DNA from: Bradyrhizobium sp. Ai1a-2
GTDB taxonomy: Bacteria > Pseudomonadota > Alphaproteobacteria > Rhizobiales > Xanthobacteraceae
DNA: 64,000 nt
Assembly: GCF_000426245.1 (NCBI RefSeq)
Contig: NZ_AUEZ01000010.1
Location: 1-64,000, forward strand
Direction of reading: 5' to 3'
Below, piece after piece: positions 42,352 through 51,372 of the stretch. The number at the start of each line of letters is the position of its first letter. Position 1 is the stretch's first letter. The position numbers were made by a program, and so were the translations under genes. Under the pieces are notes generated by a model, which worked only from the letters and a program-made list of their open reading frames with translations, had not been told where the DNA came from and did not search any database.

Positions 42352-43257
42352 TCACAGCAGCGCGATGACCGACCACCAGCCCCACGCCGTCAGGATCGAG
42401 AGCGGGACGCCGATGCCGATCAAGAGGGCGACGAGGTCGGGCTCGAGATCGTGGTCGATCGCGATGATGCTGGCGCCGAGCATCGGCGGCATCGCCATTT
42501 CCAGCATCGCCACCTTGGCGACGGGGTCGCCGGCCTGGCGCAGGGCGATGTACATCAGCATAATTGCAAGCGGCGCCACGAACAGGCGGAAACCCAGTCC
42601 GACGCCGAGCGCCGCGAGCCGCCCCGAGATGCGGTCGAGCCGCAGCGCATAGCCCACCGCCGCGAGCGCGATCGGCGTCAGCGTCTCGGCGAGGGAGTTG
42701 ACGATCTGGGTCAGCCATTCCGGCCGCTCCAGGTGATTGGTGGCGAAGGCGACCAGGATCGCGATGAAGGGCGGAAAGGTCACGATGCGTTTGGCGACCG
42801 CGCGCCAATCGAAGTGGCCCGCGCTCGCAACGGAAGCGATGGCAAGCCCGAGCGTCGACAGCGCGAGATAAGAACCGAACAGATCGATGACGATGCCAAG
42901 GCCGAGCCATTGGCTGCCTGCGAAGGCTGCGATCATCGGCAGGCCGACGAAAGAAGTGTTGCCCCATCCCGCGACCAGCAGCAGCGCGCCAGCGCGGTGC
43001 GACTTCCATCGGAAGGCGTGGCAAAGCGGGATGATGACGATCAGCGCCAGCACGACGCCGATCCACGGCGTCGCCGCCGCAAGCCACCAGTCGGGATGCA
43101 GCTTGAGTTCATGCACGCTCCGCAGGGCAGCGGCGGGCAGGGCGACGTTGATGACCCAGCCGCCAAGCGCCTTGGTGGCCGTATCGGGCAGCCGCCCCGA
43201 CCAGCGCAGCGCAATGCCGATAGCAAGACTGACAAAGATCAGGATAATCGGTTGCAT
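42352..43257 (-). CDS. AEC-family auxin/malonate-type efflux carrier
   Basis: 301 codons from ATG 43257 (upstream frame to 43422 rejected: basic, low complexity, no ribosome site). About ten membrane helices: IILIFVSLAIGIALRW, WLAAATPWIGVVLALIVIIP, LLVAGWGNTSFVGLPMIAAF, LFGSYLALSTLGLAIASVAS, LTPIALAAVGYALRLD and others. GNTSFVGLPMI is the conserved AEC block with the unwound-helix Asn. Organic-acid transport is the common role. It is 39 bases upstream of the hydrolase start at 42312, so the two are likely co-transcribed. Confidence 0.92.
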   Translation of the reverse strand: MQPIILIFVSLAIGIALRWSGRLPDTATKALGGWVINVALPAAALRSVHELKLHPDWWLAAATPWIGVVLALIVIIPLCHAFRWKSHRAGALLLVAGWGNTSFVGLPMIAAFAGSQWLGLGIVIDLFGSYLALSTLGLAIASVASAGHFDWRAVAKRIVTFPPFIAILVAFATNHLERPEWLTQIVNSLAETLTPIALAAVGYALRLDRISGRLAALGVGLGFRLFVAPLAIMLMYIALRQAGDPVAKVAMLEMAMPPMLGASIIAIDHDLEPDLVALLIGIGVPLSILTAWGWWSVIALL

Positions 43258-43500
43258 TGAGTATCTCGCAAACAAAACATTTGCCGGCCGGCACGATCCG
43301 TGCCGGCGGCGCACGCAACGAAAGCGATAATGGCGTTCTCGGGAGCGCGTACGGCGCATCACTCGCCGAACGCGGCGCGCAAAACAAATACTGTTTGAAT
43401 ATGCGGGTATAGCGGGCGCCAATAGCGGCGCGATCGGGCCATCAGGTGGCGATGATGACCCATGAAGGCCGCATGCGGCCTATTGCAATCTTGAACGCGG

Positions 43501-44520
43501 CTATGACCGCTCCGCCGTCCGCGCCCGCCGGCCCTCGATCGGATAGGCCGGATCGTTGTAGCCGGGCGTGGAAGGATGCCCGCTCACGACGAGACCGTCG
43601 ATCAGCGCCTCGTCTTCGGCGGTGAAGCGATAGTCGAGCGCGGGGATGTAGTCGTCCCATTGCGCTTCCGTGCGCGGACCGGCGATCACGGCGGAGATGA
43701 AGGATGAATTCAGCACCCAGGCGACCGCGAACTGCGCGGCGGTGATGCCGCGGGCCTCCGCATATTGCTTGATCTCCTGTGCAAGCCTCAAGGATTCCGG
43801 CCGCCACTCGGTCTGCATCATGCGCTTGTCGCTGCGCCCGGCGCGGGTATCCTTGTCGGGGCTGGCATCGGGGCGGTATTTGCCGGTCAGGACGCCGCGG
43901 GCCAGCGGGCTATAGGGCACCACTCCGAGGCCGTAATAGTCGCAGGCCGGGAGATGCTCGACCTCGGGCATGCGGTTCATCGCGTTGTAATAGGGCTGAC
44001 TCACGATCGGGCGGTCGAGGCCGAGCCGGTCGCAGATGTTGCAGATCTCGGCGAGGCGCCAAGCGCGGTAGTTCGAGACGCCGAAATAACGCACCTTGCC
44101 CTGCCTGATCAGGTCACCGATCGCGCGCACGGTCTCGTCCAGCGGCGTCGCGTGGTCTTCCTTGTGCAGGTAGTAGATGTCGATGTAGTCGGTGCCGAGC
44201 CGCTTCAGGCTCGCCTCCGCGGCCTGCAGCACCCAGCGTCGCGACAGCCCGCCAAAATTGGGATCGTCGCCGATCTGATTGGCCAGCTTGGTGGCGAGGA
44301 TCCAGTTCGGCCTGTTATTGGATATCGCGCGACCCACCACCTGCTCGGAGTTGCCGCCATTATAGGCATCGGCGGTGTCGATGAAGTTCACGCCGGCCTC
44401 GCGCGCCTTTGCGATGATCCGCACCGACGTCGCCTCGTCGGTCGGTCCGCCGAACATCATGGTGCCGAGGCAGATCGGCGAAATCTTCAGGCCGCTGCGG
44501 CCGAGTTGACGGTACTGCAT
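43501..44520 (-). CDS. Aldo/keto reductase
   Basis: 339 codons. MQYRQLGRSGLKISPICLGT start; catalytic tetrad positions visible: FIDTADAYNGGNSEQVVGRA (Asp, Tyr), ILATKLANQIG (Lys), DYIDIYYLHKEDHATPLDET (His as LHKED). NADPH pocket near GLGVVPYSPLARGVLTGKYR and TAAQFAVAWVLNSSFISAVI then AGPRTEAQWDDY. It is of the oxidoreductase group (YajO/YghZ-like). Substrate unknown. Single gene flanked by a short hairpin repeat. Confidence 0.94.
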   Translation of the reverse strand: MQYRQLGRSGLKISPICLGTMMFGGPTDEATSVRIIAKAREAGVNFIDTADAYNGGNSEQVVGRAISNNRPNWILATKLANQIGDDPNFGGLSRRWVLQAAEASLKRLGTDYIDIYYLHKEDHATPLDETVRAIGDLIRQGKVRYFGVSNYRAWRLAEICNICDRLGLDRPIVSQPYYNAMNRMPEVEHLPACDYYGLGVVPYSPLARGVLTGKYRPDASPDKDTRAGRSDKRMMQTEWRPESLRLAQEIKQYAEARGITAAQFAVAWVLNSSFISAVIAGPRTEAQWDDYIPALDYRFTAEDEALIDGLVVSGHPSTPGYNDPAYPIEGRRARTAERS

Positions 44521-44543
44521 GTATCGGACCTCCGCGTTGTCGC

Positions 44544-44584
44544 GTCATTCCGGGTTCGATGCCTTCGCATCGGCCCGGAATGAC
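44544..44584. repeat. Short inverted repeat (GTCATTCCGGG family)
   Basis: GTCATTCCGGG at 44544-44554 is perfectly complementary to CCCGGAATGAC at 44574-44584. A larger relative with the same ends lies at 62662-62761. The position is between the aldo/keto reductase start and the end of the thioesterase gene. Confidence 0.85.
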
Positions 44585-44594
44585 GGGTGCAAGC

Positions 44595-45017
44595 CTATTC
44601 GTTCTTCAGTATCTTGAACACGCCGTTCGCCATGGCGATGCAGCGTCTGTCGACGGTCACTTCCGTGGTGATGAAGATCAGGCTCCTGGTCGAACGCACC
44701 ACGCGCGGCTTCGAGATCAAGGTTTCGCCGATCTTGCTGGCCTCGACGAAATGGGTGTCGAGCTGCACGGTCGCCAGTGTCGGCTTGCCCGAGACGTAGC
44801 GGGCCGTCATGCCGCAGGTGCGGTCGGCGAAGGTCATGATCACACCGCCTTGTACCATGCCGCGGCGATTGTGATGCTTGTCCTCGGTGATCAATGCATA
44901 TTCATGCTCTTCCGCGACGAGGCGCTGCCACACCGGTCCGACCAGATGCAGGAAACCGGATGTATCGACGATCTTCCAGCCGTCGGATTTGAGCTTTTCC
45001 GCGGCCAGTTTCATCAT
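44595..45017 (-). CDS. PaaI-family hotdog thioesterase
   Basis: 140 codons. Single hotdog domain: HLVGPVWQRLVAEEHEYALI, then HHNRRGMVQGGVIMTFADRT (the G..QGG-V-TF-D pattern, catalytic Asp), TLATVQLDTHFVEASKIGET, and RSLIFITTEVTVDRRCIAM. Such proteins hydrolyse acyl-CoA thioesters, often of aromatic acids. Divergent from the NUDIX gene, with 73 bases between starts. Confidence 0.88.
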   Translation of the reverse strand: MMKLAAEKLKSDGWKIVDTSGFLHLVGPVWQRLVAEEHEYALITEDKHHNRRGMVQGGVIMTFADRTCGMTARYVSGKPTLATVQLDTHFVEASKIGETLISKPRVVRSTRSLIFITTEVTVDRRCIAMANGVFKILKNE

Positions 45018-45090
45018 GTGATGCTTTCCGTACGGCGAGGCATGATATCAGGTCATTTCATCGAACGCGGGACTGTTGTAGTCAAGGTCA

Positions 45091-45714
45091 ATGGCCCGCA
45101 CATTTGATGATGCCACCCGGCGGAATATCGCAGAGCTCTGTACGGCGTTCACGCGCCTGCCGGATGACAGCGCACCGCTGCTCAAACGCGCGGCGGTCGC
45201 GATCGCGCTCACCAGGGGCGAGGGCGAGGAGACCACATTCCTGCTCACCCGCCGTGCGGCCAGTTTGCGCAGCCACAGCGCGCAATGGGCGTTGCCCGGC
45301 GGACGATGCGACGCTGGCGAGACGCAGGCGGAAGCGGCACTCCGCGAACTGCACGAAGAGCTTGGCCTCCGCGTCGATGACAGCGACGTGCTCGGCGTGC
45401 TCGATGATTATCCCACCCGTTCCGGCTATCTGATCACGCCGGTCGTGGTGTGGGCCGCGACCCGAGCGCCGATCGTGCCCAACCCGGATGAGGTCGCCTC
45501 CGTCCACCGCATCACGCTGCAGGCGATCGAAGCGGACGACGCGTTCAGCTTCACCACCATTCCGGAAAGTATCAGGCGCGTGATCCGCTTCCGTCACGCC
45601 GGCCTGCACATTCACGCACCGACGGCCGCCTTGATCTACCAGTTCCGCGAAGTCCTGGCCGGCCGCGACACCCGCGTCGCCGACCTCGAGCAGCCGGTCT
45701 TCGCCTGGAAGTAG
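45091..45714 (+). CDS. NUDIX CoA pyrophosphatase
   Basis: 207 codons. The NUDIX box GGRCDAGETQAEAALRELHE ending EELGLR fits GX5EX7REUXEEXGU. The LLTRRAASLRSHSAQWALPG segment before it is the UPF0035 signature (R-S-H-x-G/A-Q) of CoA pyrophosphatases of the NudL type. It hydrolyses CoA and its derivatives to phosphopantetheine and ADP, likely in concert with the adjacent acyl-CoA thioesterase. Short ribosome site AAGG before the ATG. Confidence 0.92.
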   Translation: MARTFDDATRRNIAELCTAFTRLPDDSAPLLKRAAVAIALTRGEGEETTFLLTRRAASLRSHSAQWALPGGRCDAGETQAEAALRELHEELGLRVDDSDVLGVLDDYPTRSGYLITPVVVWAATRAPIVPNPDEVASVHRITLQAIEADDAFSFTTIPESIRRVIRFRHAGLHIHAPTAALIYQFREVLAGRDTRVADLEQPVFAWK

Positions 45715-45864
45715 GCAGCGCAAGAGTCGCGCACTCGCATCTATCCCCTCACCCCGACGAGACCGCGCAGCGGTCGTCTCGAAGGGCGAGGCCCCCGGTG
45801 GGGCCTGATGATTCGAGACGCGCTGCGCGCTCCTCACCATGAGGTCTAAGAGCGGTACCAACCA

Positions 45865-45948
45865 CGTCATTGCGAGGAGCGCAGCGACGACGCAATCCAC
45901 GTCGCCACAAGTGGCGGGATGGATTGCTTCGCTCCGCTCGCAATGACG
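45865..45948. repeat. Dispersed palindromic repeat (second copy of 32141-32225 family)
   Basis: CGTCATTGCGAGGAGCGCAG left arm, GCTTCGCTCCGCTCGCAATG right arm. The rest of the 45715-46039 gap has a partly inverted GAGACGAC/GTCGTCTC structure and no gene. Confidence 0.9.
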
Positions 45949-46039
45949 AGTGGGAGAATTGCCGGAACTCCGGTTGCCGACCCCAGGCAATTGAGTGACA
46001 ATGCCGCACAACAACAAACCTCAGGGGAGGCTTTCGGAC

Positions 46040-47020
46040 ATGCTGTCCTGGAAGACACAACTTCGCGCCGCCATCGCTGCGCTTGCCGTCGGCACAGCAT
46101 TCTGGCCGGCGCAAGCGCAGGATTACCCGAACCGGCCGATCACGCTCGTCATCCCCTTCGCGCCCGGCGGCAGCACCTCCATCGTCGGCCGCGGCATCGC
46201 TGACAAGATGAGCGAACTGCTCGGCGAGAAGATCGTGATCGACAACCGCCCCGGGGCCGGCGGCACAGTCGGCACCAAGGCGGTCGCCAAGAGCGATCCC
46301 GATGGCTACACGCTGGTGCTCGGCTATACCGGGACGCTCGCGATCGGCCCGTCGCTCTACAAGAAGGCGGGCTACGATCCGCGGAAAGATTTCGCGCCGA
46401 TCGGCATGATTGGCAATGCGCCGAATTCGCTGGTCGTGCATCCGTCGTTCCCGGCCAAGAGCGTTGCCGAGCTGATCGCCTATGCCAAACAAAATCCCGG
46501 CAAGATCAGTTTCGGCTCGGCCGGCGCCGGCACTGCAAGCCACATCACGGGGGAATATTTTGCACGCAGCGCCGGCATCTCGCTCGTGCATGTTCCCTAC
46601 AAGGGGACGGGCCCTGCGCTGGTCGACCTGATCGGCGGGCACATCCCGATGGCATTTGCGCCGATCCCGGCCTCCCACGCCAATGTCAGCGCCGGAACGC
46701 TACGCGCACTCGCGGTGACGAGTTCGACCCGCTCCGGTCTGCTGCCTGAGGTGCCGACGATTGCCGAGGCCGGCGTTACCGGGTTCGACGCCTCGCTCTA
46801 TTACGGCCTCGCCGCGCCGGCCGGCACGCCGCGGCCGATCGTCGACAAGCTCAACAAGGTGCTGCGTGATGCGCTCGCCTCGGACGAGGTGAAGCGGCAA
46901 TTGAGCTCTGATGGCACCGAAATCACGCCGGGCTCGCCCGAGGACTATGCCGACTTCATCGACAAGGACGAGAAGAAATGGGCGCAGCTCGTGAAAGCCA
47001 GCGGCGTCGAGCCGGAGTGA
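46040..47020 (+). CDS. Bug-family (tripartite tricarboxylate) substrate-binding protein
   Basis: 326 codons from ATG 46040 (GGGGAGG ten bases upstream; ATG 45995 less likely). Sec signal AAIAALAVGTAFWPAQAQ. Mature protein: YPNRPITLVIPFAPGGSTSI, VIDNRPGAGGTVGTKAVAKS, DPDGYTLVLGYTGTLAI, ISLVHVPYKGTGPALVDLIG, LPEVPTIAEAGVTGFDAS. This is the standard Bug pattern (PFxPGG, NxxGAGG, DGYT, HVPYKG). The membrane components (TctA/TctB) are not in the window. Confidence 0.94.
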   Translation: MLSWKTQLRAAIAALAVGTAFWPAQAQDYPNRPITLVIPFAPGGSTSIVGRGIADKMSELLGEKIVIDNRPGAGGTVGTKAVAKSDPDGYTLVLGYTGTLAIGPSLYKKAGYDPRKDFAPIGMIGNAPNSLVVHPSFPAKSVAELIAYAKQNPGKISFGSAGAGTASHITGEYFARSAGISLVHVPYKGTGPALVDLIGGHIPMAFAPIPASHANVSAGTLRALAVTSSTRSGLLPEVPTIAEAGVTGFDASLYYGLAAPAGTPRPIVDKLNKVLRDALASDEVKRQLSSDGTEITPGSPEDYADFIDKDEKKWAQLVKASGVEPE

Positions 47021-47022
47021 CG

Positions 47023-47271
47023 CTAGTTCGCGCGAATCTTGCGGTGAGGCATCACAGTTGCCTTGCCGGTGGCCTTGCCAGTTACCTTGGGCCTGGACGT
47101 AACCGGCTTCGTGATTGTCTCTGGTTCCGGATTGGGCGCTCGCGACACATTGTCGTAACAGGCAAACCGCGAACGATCGTCCGGAAACAGTCCGCAATCC
47201 GGACGCTCGGCATAAGCGGGTGCAGTTGATGCCAATGCCGCTATGGCAAGAAGCCACAATGCGATCCGCAT
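47023..47271 (-). CDS. Small secreted hypothetical protein
   Basis: 82 codons from ATG 47271. Sec signal peptide MRIALWLLAIAALASTAPAYA, then CGLFPDDRSRFACYDNVSR: a two-Cys segment seen in many small rhizobial secreted proteins. A Lys/Thr/Pro-rich tail follows (KPVTSRPKVTGKATGKATV). Unrecognised beyond this. It is convergent with the Bug gene, two bases apart. Confidence 0.7.
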   Translation of the reverse strand: MRIALWLLAIAALASTAPAYAERPDCGLFPDDRSRFACYDNVSRAPNPEPETITKPVTSRPKVTGKATGKATVMPHRKIRAN

Positions 47272-47403
47272 GGAACACTCCATCGGTTTCATCCGCGAAC
47301 ACCGCAGTCTCGCACTTATTCTGGCCCGCGGCGGGGCGTTTGGTCGCTTTTGCGTGATTCAATTGGAGGCTGACATCACGCGCGTCCTTGCTACAAGGGT
47401 GCA

Positions 47404-48597
47404 ATGCGCTTGCCATTGATTCGTTTTTTCCCCGGATTGGTCGCGCTCGCGCTGTTCGCGAGCGCGCCGGAGGCCGTGGCGGTCGAGGCTGCCGCCCTTT
47501 CGGCATCCACCGCGGACGCGAGGGCGCAAGCCGCGACGCCCCAGGCGATCGCCGAATATCGCCGCAAGCTGCGCGAATATCAGGAAGCGCGCACCGCCTT
47601 CGAGGAGGATGCGGGTGCCTACTGGAGCGCGATCGCCGAGAAGCGCCGCACCCGCAACGCCAAGCGGCGCGAGCGGCAGCCGATTGCGCTCGATGATTAC
47701 GTGCTCGACCAGCCGCCGGTCTATACGGGGCCGAAACGGCCGGTGAATCCGGAGCCGGAAGAAGAGGAACCGTCGCGGCCACGCAAGGCCATTCCCGTTG
47801 TCGCCGATTTCCTGAAGGCCGCCGCCGAGCAGTTTCAGTTCACGCCAGAGCGGCCGGCCAGCGAGGTCGCGTTCAAGCGCGCCTACGCCCGCTACGCGCT
47901 CGCGGCCGGCTTGACGCGCGAGCAGGCGGTGCGGGTCTATTCCTTCGAGACCGGCGGCACCGGCAATCACGACATGCAGTCGGGCTACCGCGGTCCTGGC
48001 TCAAGGGCGATTTCGACCGCAATCGGCTACAATCAGTTGCTCACCACCAACACCGTCGAGTTGATCGCCCAGCAGGGCTCTGAATTCATCAAGGTGCTGA
48101 CCCAAAAGGCCGCCACGCTGTCCGGTCCCGCGCGCAAGGCGATGGAGCACAAGCTCGCCGTACTGAAGAAGATGGTGGCGTTCGCACGCACGGTGCCGGA
48201 CGACTGGTCGGCGCATGAGCGGCTCGCCAGCACGCCGCAGGGCTGGGGTGTCCATGCCATGGTGCTCGATATCGACGTCGGCCCGATGCTGCAGACCCAC
48301 AAGCTGCTGACGTCAGTCATCTTCGCGCGCACCAAGGGCTACACCCGCCCGCTGACCGCGGCCGAGCTCGAGATGATGAACCTGACCGGCGACGGCACCG
48401 GCTACGACATGGTCACGATGCCGCAGGCGATGCGCGAGAAGGTGCCGACGTCGAACTTCTTCCAGCGCGGCGGCTATGAGCGCAACCCGGTCGCGATTCG
48501 CCACAACACGGTGGCCAAGCTGCTGGCGGTGACCGACGAGCGGATGGATTTCAACAGCAACAAGCCGGGGGCCAAGGAATTGGCGTCCGTGTTTTAG
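47404..48597 (+). CDS. Secreted lysozyme-fold-like hypothetical protein
   Basis: 397 codons. Signal peptide RFFPGLVALALFASAPEAVA. A helical, charged region (QAIAEYRRKLREYQEARTAF) and a Pro/Glu linker (PVNPEPEEEEPSRPRKA) lead to a C-terminal globular part: VYSFETGGTGNHDMQSGYRG then ISTAIGYNQLLTTNTVELIA. The Glu in FETGG followed by a GYNQLL block resembles soluble transglycosylases, but this reading is by pattern only. Conserved-looking C-terminus: NFFQRGGYERNPVAIRHNTV. Single gene. Confidence 0.75.
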   Translation: MRLPLIRFFPGLVALALFASAPEAVAVEAAALSASTADARAQAATPQAIAEYRRKLREYQEARTAFEEDAGAYWSAIAEKRRTRNAKRRERQPIALDDYVLDQPPVYTGPKRPVNPEPEEEEPSRPRKAIPVVADFLKAAAEQFQFTPERPASEVAFKRAYARYALAAGLTREQAVRVYSFETGGTGNHDMQSGYRGPGSRAISTAIGYNQLLTTNTVELIAQQGSEFIKVLTQKAATLSGPARKAMEHKLAVLKKMVAFARTVPDDWSAHERLASTPQGWGVHAMVLDIDVGPMLQTHKLLTSVIFARTKGYTRPLTAAELEMMNLTGDGTGYDMVTMPQAMREKVPTSNFFQRGGYERNPVAIRHNTVAKLLAVTDERMDFNSNKPGAKELASVF

Positions 48598-48613
48598 TTG
48601 GTGGGCGCAAATC

Positions 48614-48695
48614 GTAGGATGGGTAGAGCGCAGCGAAACCCATCAGTCTGCGGGGCGCCAAATGGTGGGTTTCGCTTTCGCTCTACCCACCCTAC
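48614..48695. repeat. Intergenic palindrome (GTAGGATGGGTAGAGCG family)
   Basis: Left arm GTAGGATGGGTAGAGCGCAG, right arm CGCTCTACCCACCCTAC, with an imperfect 31-base stem. Same family as 13017-13101; again between convergent genes. Confidence 0.85.
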
Positions 48696-48708
48696 AAGCG
48701 AACGCCGC

Positions 48709-49029
48709 CTAGTTCGATCCGAACATGAACCTGCCATCACCCTCCAGATAGGGGCCGGAGCGCATGTAGAGCTGGCCGTTCTGGCCGACGAAGAACAGCG
48801 TGCCTCTCGGCACCTTCTTGGCGCCCTTGAGCAGCAGGCCGGCATTGTTGGTCCCCATCTTGTAGGCGACGGTCGCGCCGTCCTTGCCGTAGGCGTAGCC
48901 CATGTCGGGCTTCAGCTCCCAGGGCGCCGTCGATGCATCTTGCGCAAGTGCGGGTGCGGCCAGCGTCGTCAACGCTGCCGCCGTCAAAAACGTCGCCATC
49001 AAAAAAATCTTGGTCTGAAATCGCGTCAT
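48709..49029 (-). CDS. Small secreted hypothetical protein
   Basis: 106 codons from ATG 49029: GGGGAGG lies six bases upstream, whereas for the ATG at 49035 it would be too close. Signal peptide (KIFLMATFLTAAALTTLAAP, cleavage after ALA). The mature 75 residues carry MGYAYGKDGATVAYKMGTNN and LFFVGQNGQLYMRSGPYLEG, beta-rich. Unrecognised. Confidence 0.72.
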   Translation of the reverse strand: MTRFQTKIFLMATFLTAAALTTLAAPALAQDASTAPWELKPDMGYAYGKDGATVAYKMGTNNAGLLLKGAKKVPRGTLFFVGQNGQLYMRSGPYLEGDGRFMFGSN

Positions 49030-49101
49030 GATCATCCTCCCCATCGTCGCTACTGAAATCGGCGCCCTTGTCTTGAACAAATCACGAACGCCATTATTCC
49101 G

Positions 49102-49245
49102 TCAATACGACGGAAGTCGCCGTGCGGCATCACGTGCAACCTGCGGGTTTGTGATTTTCTGCTGCGCGACTATGTTGCCGTTTCCATCTACAAGCGCATG
49201 ATTGCGAAAAGCTCGATAGGGATGATTCGAAATGAACTCCGGCAT
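49102..49245 (-). CDS. Possible short protein, 47 aa
   Basis: From ATG 49245: MPEFISNHPYRAFRNHALVD then GNGNIVAQQKITNPQVARDA. The composition is plausible, with a DGNGNIV turn. Its start overlaps the divergent gene at 49232 by 14 bases. No family recognised. Confidence 0.35.
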   Translation of the reverse strand: MPEFISNHPYRAFRNHALVDGNGNIVAQQKITNPQVARDAARRLPSY

Positions 49246-49711
49246 GAATATCGGTTTCGGGATTGCGCTCTCGCTCATGACGATGACCACCGCGGCTTGT
49301 GCCGACGAATTCAAGCTCTCCAACAACCAGCGTATCGCCTGCAGCCGGGGATTGTCCGCCGGCAAGCTCAACACCGCGACCTGCAGGTCCTACGCCTATC
49401 TGTTCAACACCAGGACCTCGGAATACTTCCGCTGTCAGGTCTCGTTGGCGCTGACGCGCGACAACAAGGAAGTCATCAACGTGCAGGCCGATGGCGGCTG
49501 CACCAAGCGGCCGCGCATCTTCGACACCGACGGCAACTACTCGTTCGACGCCACCGAAACCGAACCGCCGAACACCAACTCGTTCTTCGGTCCCGGCGGC
49601 TATTCGGTCTGGGCCAGCGACAACAATGTGCAGAAGGTGCGCGGCTGCATCATCATCTCCTCCGGCCTCGGCTCCGACATCTCGAAATGCATCGACATGA
49701 CGTTCCAGTAA
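49232..49711 (+). CDS. Secreted hypothetical protein with paired cysteines
   Basis: 159 codons (ATG 49244 is an alternative). Signal peptide NIGFGIALSLMTMTTAACA. Mature part about 135 residues with five further Cys: RIACSRGLSAGKLNTATCRS, EYFRCQVSLALTRDNKEVIN, DGGCTKRPR, VRGCIIISS, DISKCIDMTF. The even spacing suggests disulfides in the periplasm. Unrecognised. Confidence 0.78.
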   Translation: MNSGMNIGFGIALSLMTMTTAACADEFKLSNNQRIACSRGLSAGKLNTATCRSYAYLFNTRTSEYFRCQVSLALTRDNKEVINVQADGGCTKRPRIFDTDGNYSFDATETEPPNTNSFFGPGGYSVWASDNNVQKVRGCIIISSGLGSDISKCIDMTFQ

Positions 49712-49714
49712 ACG

Positions 49715-50932
49715 TCACGATTTCGATTCGGCGCTCGCGGCAGGGGAAGGTCGCGAGCGGGCGAACTTCTTCACTCCCAACGGCTTGCCGAACAGATAGC
49801 CCTGCACCAGGTCGAAGCCGACCGCGTGCGCGGTGAGGAAATCGGCGCGGGTCTCGACGCCCTGGGCGAGCGCCCGCGCGCCATGATCGTGGGCGAGCTC
49901 GACGACATGCTTGCATACGGTCTGCTTCAGCCGGTCGTCGGCGGCGCCGGTGACGAATTGATGATCGATCTTCAGTTCGACGAAGGGAAAGCTCTTCACT
50001 CCCATCAGCGACGGCCACTCCGTGCCGACCTGATCGACCGATATCGCGATGTTGTGGAACCGCACCTGCCGCGCCACCTCGATCACCAGGTCCAGGTTCT
50101 CGATCACCTCGGCGCTTGCGAGCTCGAGCAGCAGGCCGCCGAAGGCGGGGTGCTGCGGCACGCGACGGCATAGTTCGCGCACGGCTTGCGGATCGCTCAG
50201 GAACGACACCGGCAGGTTGATCGAGAGATCCACCGGTCCTTTTTGCTCCAGCAGATAGTGCCAGTCCTCGATGGCGCGACCGACCACGAATTCGGACAGC
50301 GCATGGAAATGCGGATCGCTTTCATCGGGAATGAAATAGGCCGGCGGCACCACGCCCCACGCCGGATGCCGCATCCTGACCAGGGCCTCCGCGCCCGCGG
50401 GGACCAGCGTGCGCAGGTTGATCTTCTGCTGGTACCACAATTCGAGCCAGCCGGCTTTGAGCGCCTCTGCCACATCGACCGCGGGGCTCGGCGCGGGCTC
50501 TTGCGGCAGCAGCATCGCGACGCTGTCGCGCAGCGTTCCTGCGCCAAACGGCGTCGCCAGCGGCGGCAGCATGGCTACGCCGTATTCTTCGCCAATTTGC
50601 CTGACGGCTTTTACCATAACCGACTCGGGCGGGCCGATGACGAGAACCTTTCCGGCGAAATTCTTCCTGACGAGAACCTCCAGAATCCTGCCGACCTCGA
50701 TCCCGTTGACCGAGACACCGAGCACAAGCAGGTCCGGTCGATGCTCGTCGAGAGCGCCATCCAGTTCGGTGGCCTCGCCGCACTCCGAGGTGATGAACCC
50801 GAGATCCTCGAGAGCGTCAGAAAGGAAGGTACGAAGGTGCTTCTTGCTATCGGCGACGCAAGCCCGCGGCGTCAATTTGCGATGACCGAACCAGCCGGGT
50901 CGTGCGTATTCTTTGGGGTTGATTTGATTCAT
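49715..50932 (-). CDS. REC-EAL protein with degraded catalytic motifs
   Basis: 405 codons. Residues ~20-145 have a receiver-like alpha/beta fold (RACVADSKKHLRTFLSDALE, PDLLVLGVSVNGIEVG, KVLVIGPPESVMVKAV); the phospho-Asp equivalent is not clear. EAL domain ~155-390: GAEALVRMRHPAWGV, INLPVS, LELASAEVIENLDLVIEVAR (ELTE-type Glu altered), and VDQVGTEWPSLMGVKSFPF where DDFGTG is expected, then ELKIDHQFVTG, AQGVE and VQGYLFGKPLG. The loss of the DDFG Asp pair suggests no PDE activity and possibly c-di-GMP binding only. Single gene. Confidence 0.85.
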   Translation of the reverse strand: MNQINPKEYARPGWFGHRKLTPRACVADSKKHLRTFLSDALEDLGFITSECGEATELDGALDEHRPDLLVLGVSVNGIEVGRILEVLVRKNFAGKVLVIGPPESVMVKAVRQIGEEYGVAMLPPLATPFGAGTLRDSVAMLLPQEPAPSPAVDVAEALKAGWLELWYQQKINLRTLVPAGAEALVRMRHPAWGVVPPAYFIPDESDPHFHALSEFVVGRAIEDWHYLLEQKGPVDLSINLPVSFLSDPQAVRELCRRVPQHPAFGGLLLELASAEVIENLDLVIEVARQVRFHNIAISVDQVGTEWPSLMGVKSFPFVELKIDHQFVTGAADDRLKQTVCKHVVELAHDHGARALAQGVETRADFLTAHAVGFDLVQGYLFGKPLGVKKFARSRPSPAASAESKS

Positions 50933-51372
50933 GCCCGCCCTTTCCCGTGATGTCGATTTGACTCGTACATCTCCGTGGCGGCCTTAATCGGGAAATTTGA
51001 GGACGCTTTCTGCAAATCCCCACGAATGCTTAGGTAGGGTTAAAGATGCAAATAAAGCTAAAATTGTAATGAAAAATCGAAGCGGATGAGAGCATTTGCG
51101 GCCACAGATACCGCGCTCCGACGCCATTCGGTCTGAACTGGTCGCGGACGATTGCAATGATGCACCGCCGCGTCGTCTCGCCGGCGGCAGCACGCGTTAA
51201 TGTCTGTGGTTGTTTATCGTTGCCGCCGTGATCGATTCCCGTTTTGAGAATAGCGTTCACGTGATCGATCGCGTTAGCGATCGTCACTCCGGCTTGATAC
51301 CGGCCTTGCACGGGATTCTTCGAGGACAGACCACCTCACCGCGGGTGACGACACCCGCGGTGACGCGCGAGT
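50933..51372. other. Intergenic region, no gene seen
   Basis: 440 bases. Short minus-strand frames (50984-51193, 51030-51311) have no family signature. It contains an AT-rich segment (51040-51075) and a short inverted pair, AACGCGATCG/CGATCGCGTT type, near 51260-51285. Confidence 0.45.

Noticed and set aside
41311..43260. A 649-codon plus-strand frame
   Set aside because: Antisense to the alpha/beta hydrolase and AEC carrier, both of which have strong family motifs.
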